Source: an uncultured Clostridia bacterium
GTDB taxonomy: Bacteria > Bacillota > Clostridia > Peptostreptococcales > Anaerovoracaceae
Direction of reading: 5' to 3'
DNA length: 13,110 nt
NCBI GenBank assembly: GCA_946402595.1
Contig: CAMIWY010000011.1
Span: 1-13,110 of the forward strand
The translations under genes and the position numbers were made by a program. The first letter of the stretch is position 1. Each line of letters opens with the position of its first letter. The notes beneath the pieces were generated by a model. It was not told the origin of the DNA. It ran no database searches and saw only the letters and a program-made list of their open reading frames with translations. This document shows positions 4,721-11,981 of this stretch, in pieces.

Positions 4721-5404
4721 CTATATTGACACCTTTTCCAGTCTGCCGTCTGAAAGCCGGTATACCTTATCCGCCTCACCGGTCAGTCCGTCATTGTGAG
4801 TTACCATTATTACAGCTGCCCCTCTGCTGCATTCTTCGTGAAGTATAGACATCACCTCTGATGACCACTTGTTATCCAGGTCATTGGTCGGTTCGTCTGC
4901 CAGTATAATCTCGGGTGAGTTGATCAGTGCACGGGCAATCATTGCTCTTCGTCTCTGTCCGCCGGAAAGCTGATGCGGAAGATAGTTCGCCCTGTCGAGC
5001 AGACCAAGTTTATCAAGAAAATCATTAGCCCGCGCAGCGCCTTCCCTGTGTTCCTTATCGATCTTATTGCCGATCATCACAGTGAAGTCAAGATTCTCCC
5101 TCAGAGTAAGTGCCTGTATCAGATTACTGTCCTGAAACATGAACCCTATTTTTGAGGCCCTGAGTTCAGTCTTCTCAGTATCGCTCAGGTCACTCACGTT
5201 CTGTCCGTCTATGTACAGTTCTCCCGAATCTGCCTGCAGAAGAGTACCGATCACGTACAGCAAAGTGCTCTTCCCTGTTCCCGAAGGGCCCTTTATAATA
5301 ATGAATTCTCCGCGGTCCACTTCGAGGTCAATATCTATGAGAGGCTCTATTTCTTCGCCGTTTCTGTATTTCTTTTCTATATGTTTAAGTATGCAGATAC
5401 TCAT
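4721..5404 (-). CDS. ABC transporter ATP-binding protein, LolD/MacB type
   Basis: This 227-aa nucleotide-binding subunit has all motifs intact: Walker A GPSGTGKST (about residues 39-47), Q-loop FMFQDSNL, signature LSGGQRRRAMIARAL, Walker B IILADEPTNDLD and the H-loop VTHN. The order and the motif after Walker B place it with the LolD/FtsE/MacB subfamily that drives extracytoplasmic work through FtsX-type permeases. Its ATG at 5404 overlaps the permease stop by one base (TGATG), with a strong GGGGGAGGTG upstream, so the two are translationally coupled. It should power the partner permease in the cytoplasmic membrane. The substrate is unknown. Confidence 0.93.
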   Translation of the reverse strand: MSICILKHIEKKYRNGEEIEPLIDIDLEVDRGEFIIIKGPSGTGKSTLLYVIGTLLQADSGELYIDGQNVSDLSDTEKTELRASKIGFMFQDSNLIQALTLRENLDFTVMIGNKIDKEHREGAARANDFLDKLGLLDRANYLPHQLSGGQRRRAMIARALINSPEIILADEPTNDLDNKWSSEVMSILHEECSRGAAVIMVTHNDGLTGEADKVYRLSDGRLEKVSI

Positions 5405-6603
5405 CAGTTCACCTCCCCCTGAGTAATAGCTCTCTGAGGTTCAAGAGATGCTGCTGACATCGCAGGCCTTATCGCCGCTGCCAAGCATATAAGAACAGCC
5501 AGAAGCAGACCTGACACTCCTGCAATTGCTGTCATGCCCGAATTCCATACAGATGGCGGAAGCATGAATGTCTCCTGTATACGATGCATAACCGGATTCA
5601 TCAGCAGGCATGCGGCAATGCTTCCGATTATTCCGCCGATTAGTGCCATCGTGCATGCTTCACCGAGTATAAGTCCAAAGATGTTTTTCTTCTGCACTCC
5701 GATCGCCCTCATAAGACCTATCTCTTTCTTCCTGTCCTTGGCAAGAGCATTAAATCTGCCGACAAGCGATAATACCGCGATCGCCAGGAGTGCTATCCAC
5801 AGGCCGAAAATTATCAGAGAGGTGTTCCTGAGCTGATCCTGAAGCGCTGCCACTGTAGAAGTCGCAGCTATGCATTCTGCATCTATGCCTGAAAAAATGA
5901 AATCATTCGCAAATTCAGCGGGATCTGTATTATCATCAAGCTTTACCATTACTGCAGAGATAAGCGAAGATGAATCTTTTCCTGCAGGTATGACATCCAG
6001 ATTATCCGACTGCTCGGTAATCTGTCTTGCCATGTCTATTTTCATGAAAATTGTATTGTCCATACCTGTTCCGGTCGGAAACAATTCACCCGCTACATTA
6101 AATTGTCTGTTGAGCACCCTTGTTTTCTTGCCCACGAAATCGGTAAATTCTCCGCCGAGTATGATTTCATCGTCACCAAGGTTATCGTAGATTCTCTTAT
6201 TTATCAGGGCCTTTACTACAAAGTCACTCTCCGGGTCAAATCCGACCAGTCTCATCTCACGTCCGAAATCGCAGCAGCCTCCTGAGAGTGTCTGCGAAAA
6301 AAACTGTGGAGTCACATTGCTCACTCCGTCCAGACGGGCTACCTCATCCATTATCCCTGCATCCATGTATTTGTTCTCAGGGTTGGATGTGAAAAGAAGG
6401 CTGTATCCGCTGAGATTTGCATCCGGCGGAACCACGATAGCATCTGCACCAAGTCTGTCAGTACTTGCTTTCAGACCCTGTCCTGTAGTTACGTATACTC
6501 CGAATATCAGTACAAATGTGAATACTGTAATAGCTGTTATTCCTATAGTCAGCAGTGACTGATTTTTCCGGCGTATTATATTTTTCCACATTAAATTGAT
6601 CAT
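5404..6603 (-). CDS. FtsX/MacB-type ABC transporter permease
   Basis: The 399-aa protein has one N-terminal transmembrane segment (about residues 17-40), a large extracytoplasmic MacB periplasmic-core-like domain (about 45-265), then three segments near the C-terminus (about 268-288, 318-338 and 360-382). The cytoplasmic loop reads AKDRKKEIGLMRAIG, the coupling element typical of FtsX-domain permeases. The external domain contains SGGCCDFGREMRLVGFDPESDF; the adjacent cysteines might bind a metal or form a redox site. GGAG stands before the ATG at 6603. It sits between a lipoprotein gene and its ATPase. Such permeases often act in mechanotransmission or extraction rather than classical import. 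The substrate is unknown. Confidence 0.9.
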   Translation of the reverse strand: MINLMWKNIIRRKNQSLLTIGITAITVFTFVLIFGVYVTTGQGLKASTDRLGADAIVVPPDANLSGYSLLFTSNPENKYMDAGIMDEVARLDGVSNVTPQFFSQTLSGGCCDFGREMRLVGFDPESDFVVKALINKRIYDNLGDDEIILGGEFTDFVGKKTRVLNRQFNVAGELFPTGTGMDNTIFMKIDMARQITEQSDNLDVIPAGKDSSSLISAVMVKLDDNTDPAEFANDFIFSGIDAECIAATSTVAALQDQLRNTSLIIFGLWIALLAIAVLSLVGRFNALAKDRKKEIGLMRAIGVQKKNIFGLILGEACTMALIGGIIGSIAACLLMNPVMHRIQETFMLPPSVWNSGMTAIAGVSGLLLAVLICLAAAIRPAMSAASLEPQRAITQGEVN

Positions 6604-6624
6604 TATAATCTCCGTTCATAATGC

Positions 6625-6650
6625 GAAAGCCCTGACAATGCAGGGCTTTC
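6625..6650 (-). promoter_or_regulatory. Intercistronic hairpin between lipoprotein and permease genes
   Basis: A perfect 10-bp inverted repeat (GAAAGCCCTG / CAGGGCTTTC, 6-nt loop) lies in the gap between the lipoprotein stop (6698) and the permease start (6603). On the minus strand it is followed by GCATTATG, not a T-tract. It may be a partial terminator or an mRNA-stabilising stem that makes the lipoprotein more abundant than the transporter. Confidence 0.6.
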
Positions 6651-6697
6651 ATGATTATACGACAGTTTGATCTGTCTGATGAGAAAATGTGGTCTGA

Positions 6698-7366
6698 TTA
6701 TTCAGCCTTAGGCGAGAATGTGATCTGTACAATAGTGCCGTCTTCAGGAACTACTTCATCATTTCCGTAGAACTGCTGTGTCTTGGTGTTCTCAATTACA
6801 CCGTATCCGTAAGCAGCGTTGGAAACGATACCAACCGGGCAGGACTCGATGCAGAGGATGCATCCTGTGTTAGCCTTGTAAGCCTTCTTGATGTTTCCGC
6901 CGAATCTCCAGTCGCCGATGTATTCCTTGCCGTCACCTGTCTTGATGCATTTTTCGAATGGTACAGGCTCATCCTGTCCTTCCCATGTAACTGTTACATC
7001 CAGCTTAGGTCCATCGATGATAGCGCCATCTTCGCATGGTAACGGCAGGTTGTCTCCAGGCTCAAGACCGAGAGAAATAAGAGCTCCGTAGAATTCCTTC
7101 TCTGAGCAGAGTCCTCTGAAGATGCACTTCTCTCCGTTGGATCCGTCTTTGAATACAATACCGTGTCTGCTGCTCTCTGTGAAATACTTACCATTGACCT
7201 GTGCATAAATTGTTACAGTCTGCTTTGCTGTATCGGTGGTGATTACAGAGTAATCAGGCTCTTCGCTGGCACCTTCAGAAGAAGATGCATCCTGGCCTCC
7301 GCCGCAGGCAGCAAGCGCAAATACCATTGCAAGTGCCATCATAATGGCAAAAAGTTTCTTTTTCAT
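6698..7366 (-). CDS. Cys-rich lipoprotein, YdjY-like domain
   Basis: The 222-aa protein has a lysine-rich signal peptide and a lipobox LAAC (Cys21 would be lipidated), so the protein is anchored outside the cytoplasmic membrane. A Ser/Glu-rich linker follows. The domain has EKCIFRGLC, LPCEDG, FEKCIKTGDG, a glycine-rich FGGNIKK, and near the C-terminus GCILCIESCPVGIVSNAAYGYG. The Cx2Cx3CP cluster and GNxxY-like tail recall the YdjY domain family; a bound Fe-S cluster or metal is possible. The start at 7366 is set by AAGGAG 8 nt upstream; the frame is open to 7384 but that lies over the ribosome binding site. It leads the transporter operon and would be the extracellular partner. The E. coli ydjY gene also lies between two TVP38 genes, which matches the neighbours here. 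Confidence 0.75.
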   Translation of the reverse strand: MKKKLFAIMMALAMVFALAACGGGQDASSSEGASEEPDYSVITTDTAKQTVTIYAQVNGKYFTESSRHGIVFKDGSNGEKCIFRGLCSEKEFYGALISLGLEPGDNLPLPCEDGAIIDGPKLDVTVTWEGQDEPVPFEKCIKTGDGKEYIGDWRFGGNIKKAYKANTGCILCIESCPVGIVSNAAYGYGVIENTKTQQFYGNDEVVPEDGTIVQITFSPKAE

Positions 7367-7377
7367 TGAAATTGCTC
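7367..7377 (-). promoter_or_regulatory. Repeat copy D: short small-RNA complementarity over lipoprotein RBS
   Basis: The minus-strand GAGCAATTTCA directly overlaps the end of the AAGGAG Shine-Dalgarno and reaches the base before the ATG. It is an 11/11 match to the complement of the proposed small RNA seed, and GTTG also precedes it as in copies B and C. It is shorter than the other copies and may be chance. Confidence 0.35.
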
Positions 7378-7407
7378 CTTTCAACTACATTAATAATAAT
7401 AATGTTT

Positions 7408-7432
7408 ATAATAAAGCTTCCGGCTTTATTAT
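7408..7432 (-). terminator. Hairpin at the end of the TVP38 operon
   Basis: A 10-bp stem (ATAATAAAGC / GCTTTATTAT, 5-nt loop) begins at the TVP38 stop codon and lies before the lipoprotein gene. T residues fall within the 3' arm and the following sequence is AT-rich (AAACATTATTATT). It is probably a weak terminator that separates the two operons. Confidence 0.55.
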
Positions 7433-8118
7433 CATTCTTCAGCATCCCCCAGATATTTCTTCCTGATAAACCATCCCAGGAAGAACACCAGAATCAGCAG
7501 TATTCCGGCGATTCCAAAGTAGAGAAGTTTATTCCCGTCCGATGTGAATCCTGCAGTACCGATTGTGTACAGTGCTACACCCGGAATCATGAAAAGAAAA
7601 GTGTAAAGAGAATAGTGCGATAGTGACATGTCTGTAATGCCATACGCAAAATTCTGTATGTTGTATGGAAATATCGGAACGAGCCTTGTTATGGCCAGCA
7701 GCACGATGTCACTTTTGCCTACATCATCGAACAGCAGCCGTTTAAGAGTCTTGTTCTTCTCTACCATCGGCTTGATAGAGTCCTGCAGGAAAAACCTGCC
7801 TATGATAAAGGCGATGATAGCCCCGGCAGTCGTTGCTATAAGGCAGAACAGAGTTCCCCACCACGGTCCGAACAGTATGCCGGCAAGTATTGCAAAGGTA
7901 ACACCCGGCAAAGCCAGCGCAACACATGCAACTACTGTGATGCCGATGTATATGAGTGCAGCCAGAACGAAGTGCTCTTTTATCATATCTGACAGAAAAG
8001 CCAGATTCTCTGAATCACTTAAATACTTCGACCATCCGAATTTATGATTCAGCACCAGAATAAGAACGATAACCGCGCAGAATATCAGCAGTTTTGCATT
8101 CTTTCTGACAAATTCCAT
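7432..8118 (-). CDS. TVP38/TMEM64 family membrane protein (second copy)
   Basis: The 228-aa protein has the normal length for the family (YdjX/YdjZ in E. coli are close to this). An N-terminal membrane segment is followed by the SNARE-associated/DedA-like core: ALPGVTFAILAGILFGPWWGTLFCLIATTAGAIIAFIIGRF, then the re-entrant RLVPIFPYNIQNFAYGITDMS and two C-terminal segments. It starts 3 bp after the stop of the first TVP38 gene with a GAGG about 9 nt away, so the two form a coupled pair. Family members are integral membrane proteins of uncertain role, suggested in lipid scrambling or solute movement. A pair flanking a YdjY-like gene suggests a conserved functional set. Confidence 0.9.
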   Translation of the reverse strand: MEFVRKNAKLLIFCAVIVLILVLNHKFGWSKYLSDSENLAFLSDMIKEHFVLAALIYIGITVVACVALALPGVTFAILAGILFGPWWGTLFCLIATTAGAIIAFIIGRFFLQDSIKPMVEKNKTLKRLLFDDVGKSDIVLLAITRLVPIFPYNIQNFAYGITDMSLSHYSLYTFLFMIPGVALYTIGTAGFTSDGNKLLYFGIAGILLILVFFLGWFIRKKYLGDAEE

Positions 8119-8121
8119 AAT

Positions 8122-9393
8122 CTATGCCTCAGATACGCTGATCTCAGTCCCCGCATCTTTATCTTTAGTCCTGGCACGCAAATTCATGACTACCACAAGA
8201 ACCAGCCCGATAAAAGCAAGGATCATGAGTATCATGTTGATCAATCTGAATGGAACGTTGCTGCTGAGCATCAGTCCTTCACGGATTCTGGAAGCAGGTG
8301 TAATAAACATACCCTTTGTTCCTACCAGAATGACCTGCAGAATCAGGTTTATGATCACATTCGCAACTGTGAACTTAATGCCGACATCTGCCTTCTTCAC
8401 AAAGTAGAAGATGATGGTGATGATTATCCAGAGTCCAAAGAATATCCAGCCCATATTGATTCTCATATTGAGCCAGGCCGATTTGCCTAACATCATAGAT
8501 AATGTCATTGCGATGAAAGCTGAACCATATGCCTTGGTAATGAACTGTCTCCAGGAGAATTTAGGTGCGATATATACCTCACCTGCTGCTTCTGCAGCTT
8601 CCTTCTTCTTAGCCTGACTGGCCTGATATACCTGCCTGATCAGGATCACAAGAATGGCAAGAGCAAACAGGCACAGAAGACCCATAAACATCATTTTGGC
8701 TCCGCCTGTAAGCATTCCGCCTACATATGAATATACGACGCATGCAGGCAGCTGTCCTAATCCTGTAGCTACGAAGAATCCCCAGAAATCCATAGCTGTC
8801 AGTCCGGCAGCATAGGATACTACATCGAAAGAGATGAACGGGAGAAGTCTGGCAATGAAGATACACTTTTTCCCGTATTTTTCGAAGAACTGTTCAATCG
8901 ACAGCAGTGCGCCCTTGGTGCAGATCTTCTCAACAATGTCACGGCCAAGTATTCTTGCAATATAAAAGCACAGAACCGCTCCCGCCATAGAAGACGCCCA
9001 TGAAAGGATACAGCCCTGCCACCATCCGAACAGATTGGCATTAGTCAGAGTGATAAAGAATGCAGGCAGTGGTGCCGCAAGAGACTGGAATATCATCAGC
9101 AATGAAGAAATGAGCATAGCCCATTTGCCGTACTTGGCAATGAACTGCCTCATTGCAGAGAAATTACCTGTTCTGAACATTTCGAGAACGCTGTTGACCC
9201 AGTTGTGTACGCCAGGCACAGCAAAATAGATGGCAACAGCTATAACAGCTATTCCCAGTAGGATAACCTTTCCTACCCACGCGCTTTTGCGTTTTTTTGC
9301 AGCTGCTGCTTCGTCTTCAGCGATTGCAGCAGCAACCTCCTCATCCGTAACGTGTCTGAACTCGTCCGGCTGAGTCATCTCATTATTAGACAT
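8122..9393 (-). CDS. TVP38/TMEM64 family membrane protein with C-terminal membrane extension
   Basis: The protein is 423 aa, nearly twice the usual size. After an acidic cytosolic N-terminus (about 35 residues, Ala/Glu-rich) and a first membrane segment comes the TVP38 core at about residues 85-245: FQSLAAPLPAFFITLTNANLFGWWQGCILSWASSMAGAVLCFYIARILGRD and ARLLPFISFDVVSYAAGLTAMDFW. From about residue 280 on there is an added region with four hydrophobic segments (around 283-300, 310-335, 340-360 and 388-410) that I do not recognise. A GAGGAGG lies 7 nt before the ATG at 9393. It is the first gene of a two-gene TVP38 operon. Its leader carries the best match to the proposed small RNA. Confidence 0.87.
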   Translation of the reverse strand: MSNNEMTQPDEFRHVTDEEVAAAIAEDEAAAAKKRKSAWVGKVILLGIAVIAVAIYFAVPGVHNWVNSVLEMFRTGNFSAMRQFIAKYGKWAMLISSLLMIFQSLAAPLPAFFITLTNANLFGWWQGCILSWASSMAGAVLCFYIARILGRDIVEKICTKGALLSIEQFFEKYGKKCIFIARLLPFISFDVVSYAAGLTAMDFWGFFVATGLGQLPACVVYSYVGGMLTGGAKMMFMGLLCLFALAILVILIRQVYQASQAKKKEAAEAAGEVYIAPKFSWRQFITKAYGSAFIAMTLSMMLGKSAWLNMRINMGWIFFGLWIIITIIFYFVKKADVGIKFTVANVIINLILQVILVGTKGMFITPASRIREGLMLSSNVPFRLINMILMILAFIGLVLVVVMNLRARTKDKDAGTEISVSEA

Positions 9394-9404
9394 TATAAGT
9401 CCTC

Positions 9405-9424
9405 CTCATAAAATTGCTTACAAC
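9405..9424 (-). promoter_or_regulatory. Repeat copy C: proposed small-RNA target at the TVP38 ribosome binding site
   Basis: The minus strand reads GTTGTAAGCAATTTTATGAG here. Against the 20-nt complement of the small RNA seed it differs at two positions, one of which stays a G-U pair. It lies at the predicted 5' end of the transcript and its last bases enter the GAGGAGG Shine-Dalgarno, so pairing would cover ribosome entry. Confidence 0.55.
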
Positions 9425-9429
9425 TACTG

Positions 9430-9459
9430 ATTTTAAATGCAATCGAAAGCCCGTTCCAA
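9430..9459 (-). promoter_or_regulatory. Possible promoter of the TVP38 operon
   Basis: On the minus strand TTGGAA (9454-9459), an 18-nt spacer and TAAAAT (9430-9435) give a reasonable -35/-10 pair. Start would be near 9423, at the first base of repeat copy C. The -35 lies just inside the loop and stem of the upstream operon's hairpin. Confidence 0.45.
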
Positions 9460-9485
9460 TAGATGAACGCTATGCGAACGGGCTT
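9447..9485 (-). terminator. Terminator-like hairpin after the phosphotransferase gene
   Basis: A 10-bp inverted repeat (AAGCCCGTTC / GAACGGGCTT) with a 19-nt loop lies 48 bp past the phosphotransferase stop. On the minus strand it ends GGGCTTTC, a short T-run, so it is probably a moderate terminator closing operon 1. Confidence 0.65.
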
Positions 9486-9533
9486 GTATATTGTTATTAT
9501 TAATAATTGCAGACAGATATTTCCCTTCAGCTA

Positions 9534-10607
9534 TCAGCCTCTTTGAGCTGTTTTAACTCTTTGTTCTATATCAGCGATAAACATGTCACTCAGGTACTGG
9601 TCAAGCTTGATCCTGGTGCTTTCGTTAATCAGCATTTTGTCTGCCTGATGATACTGTACCCATGCCATTGCACACCAGGTCAGGCCGCGCAGACATGTTA
9701 CGGGTATGAATGCCAGAGTCCTTTCCTTAAGGCCTTCAGTATTGAATCTGCCTCCTGCGGCTTCGGTATAATCCTGTATGAAACCGTCTGTTGTTTCCTG
9801 ATCAAATATAATATCCGTCTTCCAGAAAGTAGTAGTCGGTGCAAGGAAGTGCCCGAGGTCCTGAGCAGGATCACCATAAAGCGGTTTCTCCCAGTCCACC
9901 AGGCGGACGTAACAGCCCCCGTCTTTCAGCTCTTCAGCAAGAAAATTCGTAGAGTTGAGTTCAGTGTTTATGCAGCATCTGTAAGGTGCATCTTCCTTTT
10001 CAGGAATCAATGACCATGCGCTGTCAAGCAGAGCGCGCAGCCTGGCTTTGCGGCTCTCCTCAGGAAGCGGTGATTCCATATAGACTTTCAGCATCTGTTC
10101 GCACTCTTCCAGTATCGCCTTCATGGATGTTTCCGGAGCGATAAGATTTACCGTGCTGTCCGGGACCGTTTCCGGATTTCCCCGGACTGTACCTGCCTCA
10201 TCTATATAAGTACTGTGTATGTCAGCAAGGCATTCAGCGGCTCCCTTCATCTGAAGGCGGTCAGTATAATCAAGTGCTTTTCCCGGGAGCATATCCATTA
10301 CGAGGACTCCGTTTCCCGGAGCAATGTCCGTGCCATCAACATAGTGCAGCACCGGTGTGCGGCCCGATGCCCCGATCTGCTTGAGCGCATTTGCTTCATA
10401 CTCTATCTGCCGGCTGAGGTGCATCTGACTGCCGCAGTTTACTCTCAGCACGAGCTGCCGGCCGCTGACCGGATGTGTAAATGAATAGTTAATGTTATAC
10501 TCACCCTGCGCCAGCACCCTGTACTCTTCAGTACAATCTTCGGGCAGTCCGAGTGCCCGCCTGTATTTTTCTGTCCCTATGTAATCAGAAATAGATAATT
10601 CTTTCAT
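9534..10607 (-). CDS. APH/choline-kinase-like phosphotransferase with variant active site
   Basis: The 357-aa protein has the protein-kinase-like small-molecule kinase fold. N-terminal residues GEYNINYSFTHPVSGRQLVLRVN form the nucleotide-loop and lysine-strand region (with Arg where Lys is usual). CCINTELNSTNFL aligns with the catalytic-loop block HGDLHPGN(I/V)L, and VRLVDWEKPLYGDPAQDLGHFL is the metal-binding DWE...GDPA.DL block. In the catalytic loop the His is Asn and the catalytic Asp is Glu (N-x-E), while the DW metal site is intact. GAGAT precedes the ATG at 10607, 12 bp after the glycosyltransferase stop. As the third gene after an Fe-S protein and an arsenosugar-type glycosyltransferase it may phosphorylate a sugar or headgroup intermediate. 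The substrate is unknown. Confidence 0.8.
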   Translation of the reverse strand: MKELSISDYIGTEKYRRALGLPEDCTEEYRVLAQGEYNINYSFTHPVSGRQLVLRVNCGSQMHLSRQIEYEANALKQIGASGRTPVLHYVDGTDIAPGNGVLVMDMLPGKALDYTDRLQMKGAAECLADIHSTYIDEAGTVRGNPETVPDSTVNLIAPETSMKAILEECEQMLKVYMESPLPEESRKARLRALLDSAWSLIPEKEDAPYRCCINTELNSTNFLAEELKDGGCYVRLVDWEKPLYGDPAQDLGHFLAPTTTFWKTDIIFDQETTDGFIQDYTEAAGGRFNTEGLKERTLAFIPVTCLRGLTWCAMAWVQYHQADKMLINESTRIKLDQYLSDMFIADIEQRVKTAQRG

Positions 10608-10619
10608 ATTGTATCTCAG

Positions 10620-11978
10620 CTATCTTATATCCCTGTATCTGCGGCTGACTTCTTCAGCCGGCATGCCGTTTCTGTACATTTTCCTGAGCTTCCACATGCT
10701 GAATTCTGTCCTGAGAATAGACAGAGTTCCTTTTCCGTACCGTCTTGCCGAGGTCGTGATCCTTTTCTCAGTCCTTCCCGGCCTGATCCCGGCCGCCTTC
10801 AGTTTCCTCCCGAATTCATAGTCTTCCATAATAGGTATCTCAGGAAATCCTCCCATATCGAAGAACAGTTCCCTGCTTATGAATATACCCTGATCCCCGA
10901 AAGGAAGTCCTCTCATCCAGGCGCGGTGATTGGAAATGACTCTGTTGGTGAACATGAATAGGTTGCGGGACGGAAATCTTACACCGAAGCACCCGTATTC
11001 ATGGCCTGCCATACACCGCCTTACTTCGCCAGTGATATCAGGCGGCAGTATGCTGTCACAATGCAGGAACAGAAGTATATCGCCTGTGCTCTCAGCTGCG
11101 CCCCGATTCATCTGCGCAGCCCGTCCCTTTGTTCCGGTCAGCACAGGGAAAACTTCTTCTATTATACCCGCGGTACCGTCCGTGCTCCCGCCGTCGACGA
11201 AAAGGATCTCTGCATCATCCTTATATGGCTCCATCTGACTTATCATACGTCTGATCGTGGAGGCTTCATTATACACAGGTATGATTATCGAAACAGCCGC
11301 ATTATCACGAAGGAATATCCCTGTGTGAGAGTTCCTTAGCCTGATATCGTGTATCATGCGGCGCCTGTATCCAGCAAGATCCTCTCTCTCGTCCATGTCC
11401 TGATATGCATCGGCAAGGCCGGCAGAGATGCCGCAGTCCTTAAGGCCCTGAAGGGTTTCATTAAGAACACTGCTGCCGCCGTATTTCCTTACACTGAAAG
11501 CTTCATTGTAAAGTTTCTTCATACCTATCAGGTAATAGCCTCCGTCTTCCGTCGGCCCTATAACAAGATCATCCTCATCCAGAATCTTAAATGCATCCGC
11601 CAGAGAGCCGGCCCTTATTTCAGGGATATCCGTTCCGATGAGCACCGCCTTTTCATATCCAAGGTCCAGCGCAAAACCGATGGCGAGTGCCATTCTCGTG
11701 CCCAGACCGTCACCCTGCTGACGTATATATCTGCAGCCATTTCCGAAGACAGACTTCAGCAGCACCGGCTCCTCACCGTCATAGGACACAATAATATCTG
11801 CACCCGTTTTGTATGCTTCACGGTAAATATCCCTTAGGAAGCACAGGTGCAGATCGGCACATTGCTGCGGTGATAAGTACGGCATAAGTCGTGTCTTGGT
11901 TTTGCCCGGCACAGGCTCGCGGGTGAATATTATCAGTGCATTCTTTGACATTTTGCCGTTGTCTGGTATTTTTGTCAT
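10620..11978 (-). CDS. Fused arsenosugar-type glycosyltransferase (DUF2064/TIGR04282 + GT2/TIGR04283)
   Basis: The 452-aa protein has two full glycosyltransferase domains. Residues about 10-215 are the DUF2064 (GT-A nucleotidyl/glycosyl transferase) type: ALIIFTREPVPGKTKTRL, VLIGTDIPEI and GPTEDGGYYLIGM. Residues about 226-450 are a family 2 glycosyltransferase: VSIIIPVYNEASTI, FVDGGSTDGT, GRAAQMNRGA, the DxD-like FLHCDS, and GLPFGDQGIFISRELF with MEDYEFGRKLK. Both types are known as separate families linked to ArsS genomes (TIGR04282 and TIGR04283), so fusion ties them to one pathway step or channelled steps. The start at 11978 is 3 bp after the Fe-S gene stop, with no clear Shine-Dalgarno; Met10 (11951) is an alternative. 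It is presumed cytosolic. The sugar donor is not evident from sequence. Confidence 0.9.
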   Translation of the reverse strand: MTKIPDNGKMSKNALIIFTREPVPGKTKTRLMPYLSPQQCADLHLCFLRDIYREAYKTGADIIVSYDGEEPVLLKSVFGNGCRYIRQQGDGLGTRMALAIGFALDLGYEKAVLIGTDIPEIRAGSLADAFKILDEDDLVIGPTEDGGYYLIGMKKLYNEAFSVRKYGGSSVLNETLQGLKDCGISAGLADAYQDMDEREDLAGYRRRMIHDIRLRNSHTGIFLRDNAAVSIIIPVYNEASTIRRMISQMEPYKDDAEILFVDGGSTDGTAGIIEEVFPVLTGTKGRAAQMNRGAAESTGDILLFLHCDSILPPDITGEVRRCMAGHEYGCFGVRFPSRNLFMFTNRVISNHRAWMRGLPFGDQGIFISRELFFDMGGFPEIPIMEDYEFGRKLKAAGIRPGRTEKRITTSARRYGKGTLSILRTEFSMWKLRKMYRNGMPAEEVSRRYRDIR

Positions 11979-11981
11979 TTC

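Noticed and set aside
4407..4799. Frames on both strands inside the DUF4418 gene
   Set aside because: They are out-of-frame or antisense shadows of a membrane protein gene with a strong ribosome binding site and recognised family features.
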